Assembly (NCBI GenBank): GCA_040285825.1
Contig: JAUPSS010000012.1
Coordinates: 248,001-312,000, forward strand
Direction: 5' to 3'
DNA length: 64,000 nt
Source of the DNA: Eukaryota sp. TZLM1-RC
Lineage: Eukaryota > Metamonada: BaSk clade
The notes under the pieces are model-generated. The model was not told the origin of the DNA, searched no databases, and saw nothing but the letters and a program-made list of their open reading frames with translations. Within the stretch, counting starts at the first letter, position 1. Each line of letters opens with the position of its first letter. A program made the position numbers and the translations under genes. This document shows positions 50,640-62,039 of the stretch, in pieces.

Positions 50640-51530
50640 TACACATGTGGATGGCAGGTGCGAAAATTAAATAAATTCAATAAACTAAGACTTAGGGTGA
50701 CTAAGATTAATAATCCCGTCTTTGCTGCCTTCTTGTCAGACATTCAAAATTGCACTAGTTTTATTTCTCAGCAACCAAGGCTATTTGGTCTTCACCAAGC
50801 AAATGAAGCTTGGAAACAAAACATGCGTTTGATGTTCAAGTGGACTTTTGGATAATTCTGCTTGTTTTTGCAAGGAAAAACCGTCTGGCAATTTCCTGTA
50901 TATTGTGAGTTGTTAGAAGTTTCTTCAATATCGGTCAGTTCTTTATAATGCTGCTCGTTATGTGACATATGAATTGTTTAAGTGTTACAATTTCAGGTGC
51001 AAAGTAGAACCGTTGTTGAAGCATTATAGCGATAATAATTTGTTTGATTCTCGTCGTGGTGATTTAATTGCTCCTTTTGTGGATTCCTCTCAAGTTGTTG
51101 TTGATTTTAGTACTGTTGATCCCTTTGCTTCAATTTATCGTGATAATGTCTTAGTTAGCTCTAATTGGCCACTGGTACAGGGCTGAGGCTCGTAAATGAA
51201 ACAAATATGCTGAGTTCTTGAATGATTTAAATAACAACCTTTGCTCGAAGTTCTCTATTGTCCCTTTTGCCTTCCCGGTTTTTGGTAATTTTGGTCACTC
51301 TGGTTTGAATTTCTTTAATGATTTTGATAATCCTTGTCTTGGAAGTGGTAAGAATTTTTCTGGGTATTTATGGATGAATCGTATCATTTTTGCTTTGTAT
51401 AGAAGTGTTCAAAAGTATTTAAATTTAATGATGTCTAAGCTTTACAAGGATTCTTCAAGAGTTGGTGTTCAGAATTTTGTTTCTTATGTGTTTTAATTTG
51501 TTTTGTTTTGTTTGGGGATTACGTGGAAAA
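50640..51530 (+). mobile_element. Non-LTR retrotransposon 3' fragment (subfamily A)
   Basis: + strand pieces: NKLRLRVTKINNPVFAAFLS, FISQQPRLFGLHQANEAWKQ, EPLLKHYSDNNLFDSRRGDL, VVVDFSTVDPFAS, FSIVPFAFPVFGNFGHSGLN, GYLWMNRIIFALYRSVQKYL, ending QNFVSYVF*. Three frame changes break it. It is 5'-truncated and shares its tail with the copies at 0.2 and 52.7 kb. Confidence 0.8.
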
Positions 51531-51682
51531 TAGAATCAATTAAGAATTCCATAAATTAAATAGCAATTACATTTTGTGTATACAAGCCAAAAGGTCCCAA
51601 CCTCCTCATCTACACCATTAACAAAAGCCTTTAATAAATTCTTTTTATTCCATATTTACAACCAAACAAAACTTGAAATTCT

Positions 51683-52420
51683 CTAAAATGGTTCATTTAC
51701 AAAAACCGATCGATCGGGGTGATGGCCGTAATCATACACCAACTGTCCTTCTACAGCAGGGGTAACAGCTGGATAGAACGTATCATGAACACATTCTGCG
51801 GGTTGCACCACAACTGTTTCTTGAGTAGTGGTGCCATAGGTATCGGCATCTACTGCAAAAGGTTCCAATGGATCGGATGGTCGCTTGCCAACCATACACA
51901 GAATAGAAATGCCAAACATCCAGACAATAAAGAAGAGAGGAGTCAGCAACCACACGTTCTGGAAAAGATAGAAGAGGGAAAGTGAAACCAGAGAGAAATA
52001 CACAGAAAGACAGAACAAAACAAAAAACCCCTTCTTGCCAACAGGACCAAAGAAAGCTGCCCAGTGAGCAACCACACCTATCATCCATGCAGCTGCAGGT
52101 ATTAAAGCCCATGGAAATGGGGACGTAAAATAGTTGGTTATCATGAGCATGGCAACAACAATGATATATGTCCCCGTGTGACATACCAGTGCACGATAAC
52201 CAGTTCGAAATATCACTTTACAAACAAAGTGACAGTAAATACCAATTCCCCATCCTAGCAGAGGATATATGAACCAAGGAAATTGTGACTGAGACACAAT
52301 GAAGAGAAAATAAAAGGCAGCTTGGACTACCACATATGTGAAAAGATGAGCATTAAAAGGGAGCCATGATGCGTTTGTGTATGGAGTAAGGCCCGCAGGA
52401 TCAGCAGGATCAGTCATCAT
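51683..52420 (-). CDS. Protein with two 2TM-type membrane hairpins
   Basis: 245 residues from the double ATG at 52420 (MMTDPADPAG); the longer frame lacks an ATG. Two similar hairpins are visible: FNAHLFTYVVVQAAFYFLFI, FPWFIYPLLGWGIGIYCHFV and then CHTGTYIIVVAMLMI, FPWALIPAAAWMIGVVAHWA. The pattern H...Y..V......F.W...P..(G/A)W.IG...H is the 2TM domain found in bacterial and protist proteins of unknown role. Two further spans follow (FFVLFCLSVYFSLVSLSLFY, VWLLTPLFFIVWMFGISILC). The C-terminal tail is soluble, acidic and Tyr/Thr-rich. It lies between two convergent retroelement fragments. Confidence 0.72.
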   Translation of the reverse strand: MMTDPADPAGLTPYTNASWLPFNAHLFTYVVVQAAFYFLFIVSQSQFPWFIYPLLGWGIGIYCHFVCKVIFRTGYRALVCHTGTYIIVVAMLMITNYFTSPFPWALIPAAAWMIGVVAHWAAFFGPVGKKGFFVLFCLSVYFSLVSLSLFYLFQNVWLLTPLFFIVWMFGISILCMVGKRPSDPLEPFAVDADTYGTTTQETVVVQPAECVHDTFYPAVTPAVEGQLVYDYGHHPDRSVFVNEPF

Positions 52421-52639
52421 CAATAACTTTAGATTACTGGACTGTCTCAATTGCCACAATTCCGATTGGTCATGGTGATTACTGAATTTCCAAGTTAATG
52501 AATGAATTCAACATCATAACAAGTTTATTGATACCCCTCCTTTTGTTGAATTGGTTGACCAAACACTTACCAGGAATAGGTCACGCTACAGCAATGTTGA
52601 AATTTTGTAAAGTATCACTAGTATTTGACATTTTTGTTT

Positions 52640-53400
52640 ATTAATTTATTTATTTTCTACGAAGAAACAAAACAGAACAAAACAAATTAAAACACATAAG
52701 AAACAAAATTTTCCACGCCAACTCTTGATGAATCCTTGTAAAGCTTAGACATCATTAAATTTAAATACTTTTGAACACTTCTATACAAAGCAAAAATGAG
52801 ACGATTCTTCCATAAATACCCTGCAAAATTCTTACCACTTGCACGACAAAGATTATCAAAATCATTAAAGAAATTCAAACCAGAGTGACCAAAATTACCA
52901 AAAACCGGGAAGGCAAAAGGAACAGTAGAGAACATCTAGCAAAGGATGTTATTTAAATCATTCAAGAACTCAGCATATTTGTTTCATTTACGAGCCTCAG
53001 CCCTGTACAAGTGGCCAATAGAGCTAACTAAGACATCATCACGATAAATTGAAGCAAAGGGATCAACAGTACTAAAATCAACAACAACTTGAGAGGAATC
53101 CACAAAAGGAGCAATTAAATCACAACGACGAGAATCAAACAAATTATTATCGCTATAATGCTTCAACAAGGGTTATACTATGCAACTGAAATTGTAACGC
53201 TTAAACATTTTATATGTCACATCACGAACAACATTATGAAGAACTGTCCTTTATTGAAGAAACTTCCTACAACTCACAATTTGGAGGAAATTGGCAGACG
53301 GTCTTTCGTTGCAAAACAAGCAGAATTATCCAAAAGTCCACTTGGATACAATCCTAATCTCAAACGCATATTTTGTTTCCAAGTGTCATTTGTTAAGCTT
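52640..53400 (-). mobile_element. Non-LTR retrotransposon 3' fragment (subfamily A)
   Basis: Minus strand: MLKHYSDNNLFDSRRCDLIA, VVVDFSTVDPFASIYRDDVL, STVPFAFPVFGNFGHSGLNF, AGYLWKNRLIFALYRSVQKY, ENFVSYVF*. The zinc-finger part (53160-53400) is frameshifted. Very close to the copy at 50.6-51.5 kb but in the opposite orientation. Confidence 0.8.
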
Positions 53401-53807
53401 CATTTTGTTTATTTTTTAATATTTAAAATTTCGCTAAAATTTCTCCACACGTTCACTAAATATTTATTTCAACTTGTATTTATTTAACGAAAATTACTAA
53501 ATGCTGTTGATGAATCATTGGAGAACATTGTTCAACAACTATTGTTTTGTAATTCATTCTACGTTTTTGATCTCAATTGGTCTAAAGCAATATCTTGTGG
53601 CTCTTCCCACACACTTCTGTTGAGAACATAGTGTTTAAAACGAACCGAAATGTGTGTAACTAAGGTTTTGTCAAAAAATTAAAAATAATAAAACAGAGTT
53701 CAATGATTTATATACAAATGCAAGATAAAGAAACAACATTTCACCTGAAACAAAACACACAAAAATATCAAAAAAGAAACAATTACAAAAATCACTAGAT
53801 ATTAGTT
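53401..53807. other. Intergenic, nothing recognised
   Basis: AT-rich; the right end is the 3' side of the 551-codon gene. No supported feature. Confidence 0.4.
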
Positions 53808-55463
53808 TCAACTATGCAATTCTAAATGTGGTGTGCCTTGAATCTCCCTTCCCACCAACTTCCGAATAATCCTACGCGAATCATTAAACCTTGATTTTAA
53901 ATCATACACCAAGAACCTAAATATCAGCATTGGTGATTCCTGACTTCCTTTTTGGACATAAACTGATAGGTATTTTGGTTCAAAAACATTGAGAGTTGAG
54001 GTAAAAATAATGTGAGTTAAAGTTAGATCCCCAATTGATTCTTGGGAGACTGAACAATTAAATCCTCGATTTTGCTTATAAAGACAAGTCGAAGTGGCAC
54101 CTTCTAGTGAAACATAAACCGCTGTAACATCTTGTTTGAAACGGAAATGGAAAGGTATTCTGGTCTGTGGTGGTAATACAAACGACTGGGGGGCAATTAC
54201 ATCAAGCGCATTGAGGGCGAACAATCTTTTCGGAAATGGAATGAAACAAGAGGATGTCTTCTTTACAACGAAATGCAAAAGAGCAACAGACAGAGGCTCT
54301 TCGTAAGGTCTACGTCCAGTCATCAATATCCAGTATGAACCTGGTTTCACGAAGCGAAGACTGGCTCGACAATCAGTGTGAAGATGGAAATCATCATTGG
54401 AATCATTAAGATCATCAGAAACAACCACCTTGTGCTTCTTTAGCACAATAAAGTCCAAGTCACCACATGGGAAGAACTCCGGACAAACATCAGATGGTGC
54501 AGAGAGTAATTGGTATGAAAATGTGGCAAAAGAAAATTCAACGCTACTATCAAAACAAGTAAAATCAAAGTCCACGTGGCCATTGCTGTCAACATAGACT
54601 TCAGATGACTGGCATTCCTTGGCGTACTCCACCCTTAATAAAGTACTTCCAGGGAAAAGAACAGTTGTTGTAAACACATCAGAGGGAAGTTCTTCTTCAA
54701 CTGGTTGATACAATGTAGCAAAAACATCATGAGAAAAGATATAAGAACGCCAAGAAAAACAACTTGATGCTGGTGGTAAAGCCTCTACTACTGTTTTGCC
54801 AAGCTTTTTCACCATTCCAGAAACGACATCAATATACAAAGTGTGGTTATAATTCTTAAAAAACACCTTGACTATGGGGATAACACATGACATATTCAGT
54901 TCATCTTTTTGTTTGGTATGGAATTGTTCATTATTATGTGTTGTGCGGCAGACTACATCAATAGTTTCACAAGTTACCTTCTTAAAACATCGACTGGTTA
55001 GATATTTGAGTAGAGCACAGAGTCCGTATCTATTGGCTTGGCGGTGTTCAAAAACTTCAGATGGAAGTGTACGGCCTTCTGGGAGGACCTCGTTTGATAC
55101 AGATGATAACAATATCTTGCTAGAATCAGTGGGGCACTTGGATTTGATGAGATTGTTGATCGATAGAGTGTGGCTTTTGGATTCACAGAAACTAATGTTG
55201 TGGGATATCCATTCCAGTATTAGGTAGAGTGTTGTGAGGGGGGTGAATGAACCATGGCAGGAGTCCAGACTTTTCGGCTTAGCAATCAGTCGGGACACGA
55301 GATCTTGCAGTGAAGACGGGTTAACAGAGTGGATTTGTGAATCACTCACAATCTTGGTGGACATCAGCAGAAATGGAAAATAGTCCTCGCGAGTGAGTAT
55401 GCAAGAGCACCTACATGACCGGTTCGGCCTGCCTAGACAGAGTCCACAAAGCTTGGGGATCAT
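53808..55463 (-). CDS. Large soluble protein, possibly transglutaminase-like (KY type)
   Basis: 551 residues, ATG start, intronless. N-terminus is Cys-rich (CGLCLGRPNRSCRCSC). Residues ~75-160 have an order reminiscent of the transglutaminase-like fold of kyphoscoliosis-type peptidases: LYLILEWISHNISF (W-I-x-x-N-I), then HRQANRYGLCALLKYLTSRC with a candidate catalytic Cys, and later HTLYIDVVSGM, which could hold the His/Asp part. The remaining ~300 residues look like successive beta-sandwiches (FPGSTLLRVEYAKE, ASLRFVKPGSYWILMTGR, RIPFHFRFKQDVTAVYVSLE), also seen in KY-like proteins. The motif match is weak and the catalytic triad unproven. Otherwise a protein of unknown function. The frame is well conserved and clearly coding. 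Confidence 0.6.
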   Translation of the reverse strand: MIPKLCGLCLGRPNRSCRCSCILTREDYFPFLLMSTKIVSDSQIHSVNPSSLQDLVSRLIAKPKSLDSCHGSFTPLTTLYLILEWISHNISFCESKSHTLSINNLIKSKCPTDSSKILLSSVSNEVLPEGRTLPSEVFEHRQANRYGLCALLKYLTSRCFKKVTCETIDVVCRTTHNNEQFHTKQKDELNMSCVIPIVKVFFKNYNHTLYIDVVSGMVKKLGKTVVEALPPASSCFSWRSYIFSHDVFATLYQPVEEELPSDVFTTTVLFPGSTLLRVEYAKECQSSEVYVDSNGHVDFDFTCFDSSVEFSFATFSYQLLSAPSDVCPEFFPCGDLDFIVLKKHKVVVSDDLNDSNDDFHLHTDCRASLRFVKPGSYWILMTGRRPYEEPLSVALLHFVVKKTSSCFIPFPKRLFALNALDVIAPQSFVLPPQTRIPFHFRFKQDVTAVYVSLEGATSTCLYKQNRGFNCSVSQESIGDLTLTHIIFTSTLNVFEPKYLSVYVQKGSQESPMLIFRFLVYDLKSRFNDSRRIIRKLVGREIQGTPHLELHS

Positions 55464-56199
55464 GATGGTTGGGTGGTTTCCTACAAATGGAGTGAATTTT
55501 TATTGATTCCAAAAATAGATTGGCAGGTTAACTCTCCAATATATCGGAAATTTCTTCTCAAAAGAATTGTTGATGGCAGGACTGTTTTGGTGAAATATCA
55601 ATGTTTTCAATACAGTCTCATTCTTGTTTTTCCGTTGACCCATTTTTTCGAAGCTCTAAAATTACAGAAATACAATATTTACCAATTTAAATGGATTACT
55701 TATCCTAACAAAAACAGTTCAATATTTGAAGCTTACGAAAGGCTAAAAAGTTGTACAAAAAAGTTCGATACTTTGTAAGAATTTACCCTTTATAATATTA
55801 ATTTGAAGTTTTCCAAGCTATATTTTAATTGTCCAAGGCAAAAATACAATTAACAACAAGTTATTATTGAGATAGCAACAAATACTTTTTGACATAGTAA
55901 TAAAAGAACCGAAGCTGAGCCTGAACCTTGAATGTAGGTTCGAAACCTAAAGCGAACCGAACCATAAACATGCCTAGTTGCAAGACACCAACGTTAGGAT
56001 TATCACCGGTTTTGCTTCCAATGTCTGCTTGTCCCACACCTGGCTTCTCCAACAGCCATAAAGATATGCCTTCTACTCAGCATGGTCTAACAGGCTAACC
56101 CTGTAGTAACGAATTATGATGTTCACCGTGTAATAATTCAATTGTTTGTACAAGGTTAGGAAAACTGATTATATGGACGATTGTATTGAATAGTTGATA
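55464..56199. other. Intergenic with a possible chromodomain relic
   Basis: The + strand 55500-55778 is open without an ATG: YRKFLLKRIVDGRTVLVKYQ and later YQFKWITYPNKNSSIFEAYE, RLKSCTKKF. Both parts recall chromodomain pieces (..RVV.G...LVKW.GY....(T)(W/F)E....L..C), but out of normal spacing. It may be the chromodomain tail of a dead LTR retroelement or a host exon. Minus-strand frame 55864-56052 is not recognised. Confidence 0.25.
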
Positions 56200-56330
56200 G
56201 CTTTAGCTTTAGCTAGACAGCAAGCAGATCAAGATTTTGTAGAGGAAATCTTGGTTCAATGAATTTAGTCCCATTAGTTATGAGTTAATTTAATTAAGTG
56301 TGCAAATTCAATAAATATTTAAATTATGTA
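56200..56330 (+). repeat. Dispersed repeat copy 4
   Basis: Almost the same as copy 1 (15.86 kb): CAAGCAGATCAAGATTTTGT, AAATCTTGGTTCAATGA, CCCATTAGTTATGAGTTAAT, GTGCAAATTCAATAAAT. + orientation. It lies just beyond the 3' end of the gene at 56367. Confidence 0.8.
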
Positions 56331-56366
56331 AAAAAAATAGTTGATAGAAATACATTTTCTTTTATA

Positions 56367-57044
56367 TTACATGTTACCCTCAAAATTGTTCTTGTACATA
56401 CAATCAATCCATAACACAGTTGTGAACAACCAAATTGTTTGTTTAAATTTCCACATATAAGCTTTTTGAACAGTTTCTTCATTTGGGAGACCTTCTGATG
56501 GTAGTATTGTATTCAAAATACTTTCATCAGCATGCATACTGCCAACCGTGTTCAATTGTATTGACTTAAACATACACATCAAAGAATAATGTAGAGCTAT
56601 TGGACACACTAGCACTTCTCTACTACGCCTTACGTGAGGTTTCTGAGGAGTATCATCACCACAGCGAGTTGCTTCACTTTGATATTCCACTTGACTTTGT
56701 TCATGTTCTTGCTCTTCAGTTCTGTGTAAACCATCATAAGTTGAACCAGTCTCAAATACAACACATGGAACTTCAACCAAAACGGGATCAATATGTGGCA
56801 AAATCGACAACCCAAAAGATGGACCAAGACAATTGGATTTACATGATGCAGTAATGTTGTATCGTTCATAAGAATCCACTTCAATGACCCAGTGTGGCTT
56901 GCTGTCCGTCAAAACAGTCAGTTGCAGGGACGACAGTTTTGTTTCAACAATGATGTCCAAAGTCGTGCAGCTAAGAGGGCAAACTTTAACAACCACAAAA
57001 GTTGCAAAAGAAACACGAACGAGCAGTAGAAGTATCAAAAACAT
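56367..57044 (-). CDS. Signal-anchored or secreted protein of unknown family
   Basis: 225 residues, ATG start. The N-terminal 20 residues (MFLILLLLVRVSFATFVVVK) look like a signal peptide. A Cys-containing domain follows (CPLSCTTLDIIVETK, SYERYNITASCKSNCLG). A charged Glu/Gln linker and Arg-rich stretch (KPHVRRSREVLVCP) come next, then a possible C-terminal membrane span (TIWLFTTVLWIDCMY). No family recognised. Codon use looks coding and the minus frame is longer than any competitor here. Confidence 0.5.
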   Translation of the reverse strand: MFLILLLLVRVSFATFVVVKVCPLSCTTLDIIVETKLSSLQLTVLTDSKPHWVIEVDSYERYNITASCKSNCLGPSFGLSILPHIDPVLVEVPCVVFETGSTYDGLHRTEEQEHEQSQVEYQSEATRCGDDTPQKPHVRRSREVLVCPIALHYSLMCMFKSIQLNTVGSMHADESILNTILPSEGLPNEETVQKAYMWKFKQTIWLFTTVLWIDCMYKNNFEGNM

Positions 57045-57984
57045 TATGTTTGCTGGAACGCAGGGAAAAGGTTTTCAAAACTTCATTTGTGAGGTGCCAA
57101 TTATGTGAATCACCATTTCCATTCCCAGCTAATTCCCAAAATGCCTTTTACATCATCTCTTCTCATGACACGGACTTGTTAACTGTTAATGAAGTCTCCA
57201 ACCCTTCTTCCTCCCTTGTTTATATTACAGTGCTCAATTCCGCACCATTCAACTTCTCCTTGCAGCGATGAAGGTAAATCTATACATTCAAAGAGTCTAT
57301 GATTTACGTCTTTACAACGTTAGGGATGTTGAACAAGTACAGAAACCCTGAGATACGAACACAGTTTTGAACAATAATTTTGGTTTATTGAATATTATTA
57401 AAAGATGTACTACATCTCGTTAGAATCTGAATAGATTAAATAAAAAACATAAACTGTATTTGTTTTCAATATCATTAATCATTAATTCTATTGTGGAGCA
57501 TAAAAGCGTCCTCAGCATTTAAACGACTGTCCAAAATTCGCCTGATCACTGAAGCCAACATATCTCGCTGACTAGTGACACCAACAATTGTGCCAAGATT
57601 GTGGTCGATAAAGAATTAAGCAAGAATAGACTAACTATACTGTGAAACATCTCCTTTGATCTCTTTCAATCTTGTGGAGCCAAATGTGGAAAATATATGA
57701 AATAATCTCAATCTAATGGTCCTGAGTCAGGACTTCTGATCATCATGATTACTATCATCAAATTGTAGTCGACGTGACGCAAAAAAGACGTCGTACTGAA
57801 AACCTTCTTCAGGAAAAGAAGGTGAAGAAAAGAAGAACTCATCGTGAAGACCAGGAAGATCGGATGAAGTTCTTGCACCAAGAATCTGGGTAAAAGAAAA
57901 TGCAATTTTAATCGAATTTGTTTTTTTCCATAATTTATTTGCACAACTTAATTTTTATTTATTCCAATAAAAAACAAACTATAC
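57045..57984 (-). other. Intergenic with possible exons of an unassigned gene (CBS-like motif)
   Basis: Minus strand ~57620-57485 reads FFIDHNLGTIVGVTSQRDML ASVIRRILD. This resembles the second half of a CBS domain (..D..G.(I/L)VG(V/I)(T/V)..RD(M/L)L). Upstream at ~57890 a pyrimidine-rich TTTACCCAG acceptor precedes an open stretch LGARTSSDLPGLHDEFFFSS. I could not join them into one frame, so the gene model is open. Confidence 0.3.
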
Positions 57985-58100
57985 GACAAGGTTAAAATTC
58001 TATGTCTTCATAACCCAAATCAGCCAAGAAGAATTGACTGGAGGTTTTTCTTTCATAAACCTGTCCAAGAGATAACAAAGCTGAAGATAATAATTAATTT
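57985..58100 (-). mobile_element. Extreme 3' end of a non-LTR element
   Basis: Minus strand: LLSSALLSLGQVYERKTSSQ, FFLADLGYEDIEF*, related to the ends at 24.84 and 27.83 kb. About 115 bp, truncated. Confidence 0.6.
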
Positions 58101-58421
58101 GTATTGATGCGAAAGATAAAGGTGACTTGTCATAATGCTCAAATATAAATTTTTATGAGCACTGTGAAGGAAGGTCTTATTGAAATACAAGAAAATTGTG
58201 CATTGTGACTATGCTTAGAACAAAATCAGTGGCAACAAAATTCTGAAAGTGGGCTCAAGTAATGAAAGTGTTGCCTAAAGTCTATTGTAGTAAAGAAAAC
58301 TCTGATTTATTTTCTATTCATATTATATAAACCTTAGGACGCCAACACTGCTTCTTCCCTTTTTCCAAATAAATCAGCTTATATGAATATGAAACAAAAC
58401 TATAAACAAATAACGAAATTA
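58101..58421. other. Spacer before the LTR-type element
   Basis: No gene. If the element once had a 3' LTR it should lie here, but I could not recognise paired terminal repeats. Confidence 0.3.
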
Positions 58422-59048
58422 CTATAAACAATCCATATAAACTAAGAATTGGCTTCGCTTCCTAATTCTATTACTACGTCTAGGCCTCTTAAAGGGTGTA
58501 GACTCATTGGAAGTACCTTGACGTCGACTAGTGGTACGTTTTCCAATTTTCTTGTTATCCTTACTAAATAACTGATAAGCTTCTGAATGTTTAACCGAAT
58601 GGAGAGACTCTTCTGTTGTCTCACCGCAAAACAATAGAACAGCACAGAAACTACCAGAATCAGAGTTATATTCTGAGAGGATTGTCTCAATAACATGTTT
58701 TTCAGCATCGCCTGCTGCGACTGCTTTGAGGAACTCAATGTCCTGTTGATTTTCTGCGTTATAGATTTTACAATTTTTCATGGCAGCTTTCAATTCTGTG
58801 CCAGTAGTAAGATTCTTCAATGATAAAGTGGATTTGAAAGGAAGGTCAATAACTAAAAATGGTCCATTCCAAGATCCATACAATTTATTATTTTGTTTGG
58901 TTTTACGTAAGACGTAATCACCAATATTGAAAATTATAAAACACGAATTAGTATTATCTACTGAAGATGGAGTATTAAATGTTTGGTGACGCTCTGCTTC
59001 TTCCCTTTTCTCTTGTAGACGAGTGTTTTTCATTTTTATGTCATCCAA
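58422..59048 (-). pseudogene. C-terminal integrase extension of the gypsy-like element
   Basis: 208 codons. FNIGDYVLRKTKQNNKLYGS, WNGPFLVIDLP and LSLKNLTTG form an SH3/GPY-F-like integrase C-terminal domain (W-x-GPF-x-V, L.(N/D)). An acidic/neutral stretch and a basic tail follow (RRQGTSNES, RPRRSNRIRKRSQF), possibly nuclear localisation or chromatin tethering. Confidence 0.65.
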
Positions 59049-59210
59049 TTAAGCGATATTAGTTTCAAATTTGGATAAATTTCCTAATATATTGGCAGAA
59101 TCTGTTCTTGGACTAATCGAAGAACCAAACATAAGTTTGTAGGGGGTAAAACCAGTTTTTCTGCTTTTAGTAGAATTTATTAATAGTTGGGATATGGGTA
59201 CATAAGTAGA

Positions 59211-59880
59211 TCAATTTCCATAATCATTAAAATTTATTAATAATTTTCTCAAGCATTGTAGAACGTCTCTATGTTTTCGTTCTACAAGTACATTACTTTC
59301 AGAGTAGTGGGGTATTGAGTTACACATCTCAATAGCTAATCTATTACACACTATCTTAAAGGTCTCATTGGCGAACTTAGGACCATTATCACTATGAATT
59401 AACATAGGTATGCCAAAAATTGCGCAAACGTTCCAAATTAAAGCGTCTGCGGTCTCTAAGGCATTGAGTTCCTTTAGAGGAACTAAAATTGAATATCCAG
59501 TAAAAGAATCTGCAAATACTAACAAGTATTTATAAATATCACTATCAGTATTCAGAGGCCCAATTGTGTCGACATTTAATCTAGCAAAAGGACGATCTGC
59601 CCAAAGGGAACCTGTGGAAGGTGTTTTTGAATTTTTAACTGAAGCCGTTTTTTGACAAGTTGGGCAACTTTTGACATGATTTATTAGGTCTTTTCTCATA
59701 TTAGGCCAGTAGAAGTCACTTTTGGATAGTTTGTGTAAACTATCGTTTTTGCTGGGGTGGCCAGATTGAACTAAACTATGTATTATTAATAGTGCCTGTT
59801 TTCTGAAGCTCTTTGGAATTAAAATTTTGTTTTTACTATTTTTCCAAATTTGGATATTATCATCTAGAATTGCATTTTCA
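59211..59880 (-). pseudogene. Integrase zinc finger and DDE core of the gypsy-like element
   Basis: HPSKN...LHKLSKSDFYWPN, CPTCQK complete an HHCC finger (59880-59640, frame changes at ~59700). The core keeps all three acidic residues in context: LNVDTIGPLN, LIHSDNGPKFANE, NVLVERKHRDVL. The catalytic core thus looks intact even though the element's RT is broken. Confidence 0.75.
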
Positions 59881-62039
59881 AATAAAGGGTCATTGTTGTT
59901 TTTGGCTATTTGTTGTTTAGATCTTATCTTAGAGAACTAAGAAGAAAAAATAGGTAGGTCTTGGTGTCTACTCAAGGATGAAATTAATGCGACCTCCGAA
60001 TCAGAAACATTGTCTAGTGGAGGTATCTCGTAATTCGAAAGTAAAGTGTCAGATATATTTCTACTACAAATTGAAGGAGTTTCCTCGCTTTGATCCAAAT
60101 CAATATTCCTCGATAGCATATCTGCCCGATGGTTGTCTCCACCAGGTTCGTGGACTATATCAAAGTCGAATTCAGATAGTATCGGCAGCCATCTCTTTAC
60201 AATTCTATTTTTTCTGGGACTGTAGCCAGGAATGCAATGTTTTTGTGATCAGCGAAAATTGTTAAATGTCTAGTCAACAAGTAGCTGTCTGAACAACTTT
60301 CAGTTAAAATCACAAGTATTGCATATAATTCTTTTTGAAAAGTAGACCATTTTCTTTGTGTTTCTGTAAGTAATCTACAATAGAATGACAAAGGTTTTAC
60401 TTTCCCTTTACTCAGCGGGGTTCCTGCAGGGGAATAGGGTTCAATTTCTTGCCAAATTAAGGCTCCTACTGTTACATTTGAAGCATCAGTACTTATTAAT
60501 ACTCGCTTGCCCGGAGCTGGTAATTCAATGGGCATGTGGTTTACTATTTTATCGTTGATTTGTTTAAGATAATCGTAATGCTCATTGGTCCATTTGATAG
60601 TTCTAGGTTTTCCTTATATTAACTCGTTAATTGGAGCCATTAATTCAGAAATTCCGGGAAGCCAATCTCTTATATAATTTATCGATCCAACCAAGGAGCG
60701 AACCTCTTTCACTGTTTTTGGTCTGGGTATTTTCATAAGGGCTTCGATCTTTTTCTTGCTGATGAACCTAGTCTTGTTGTAAAAGGTGCTTCCTAATATG
60801 TCAATGGGGTGTTTGGCTGTGACGAATTTACATTTTTGTAAACCAATGTTTACCCGTCTTTTTCTGGCGCATTCGAGGACTCTTTGTAGTCGTTTGTAGA
60901 ATTCATCAAATGAAGTGCCGACTATTATAATGTCGTCTTATGTATATGAAAACGCCGTCTATTTGGAAAATTTCCATCATTACATTTTGAAATACTGATG
61001 GGATATTCTTTAAGCCGAAGCAAGCTCTTTTAAACATAATGGACCTTCCAGGTATTGACATTGATATTTTTTCAATATCTTTTTCTGCTACATTCATTTG
61101 CCAGAAAGTTTTTGGTAAATCAAGTATGGCAATGTAGTCAGCTCTGCTTAAAAATTCTAATATGTCACTAATCCGCGGTAAATTAGGTTCGACAGAAATT
61201 GTATGGGCATGAACACCATCTTTACCACTAAAGTCACCAGTTCATCTAGGTTTTCTATCATCTGGGTAGATAACAAGGACAATAAAAGAGATGAATATAT
61301 AATTCGTTTCAACTGCACAACCCATTTCTATCAATTCGTCGAATATTTTGTTGGCTATTTCTAATTTGCTTGGGTTTAACCGTCTAGCAGATTTGTATAC
61401 AATAGCGTTTTTATCGCGAAATGGGATTGTAAGAGGACTACAATCAAAACCTTTTTTGTTTGAAGTTTCACTAAAAACATCGCAGAAAATTTTCAGTAGA
61501 CTCGTTAATTTTAATTTATTTTAACTATCATCTTATTTTATCTCACATCCAGATCTTGTCAATTGCTCCTCAAAATCAAAAGGACTTGGTGATGGGTTAT
61601 CTAAGTTTCCAATCCAATGTTGAGCGATTCTTGAGTCGAATTGTGATTCTGCATTCAACAAAGTGCGGTGTTTTTTGTCTAATCTAATGGAAAGACTATC
61701 ATCCGTCTGAAGCCCCAAGAGTTTTTAACATGTCTGTCCCTATTAGTAATTTGTTCGAACCCGGGATTATGGGAAGGGTATGTCTGTAATGAACTTGTTG
61801 CGCAATACTTCCTACGTTGAACGACGGAATACCAGTTGCACTCCCAAGCGATTTTGTGGATACGTTATTAGCTGGTAAAAACTGAATAGTATCCTTGCCA
61901 TTGATTGACATATGGCATTGTTCAGCTAAATCTGCAGTAATAACTGAACAAAACGTAGCCGAATCTATAGTCGCAATCATTTTAATATCATTTATTGATA
62001 TTTCCAGTCTTAGAAATGGAGAACACTGGGACCTGATGC

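Noticed and set aside
55925-55960. TAGGTTCGAAACCTA as a tRNA T-arm
   Set aside because: Palindromic GGTTCGAAACC occurs, but no acceptor, D or anticodon arms can be drawn around it.
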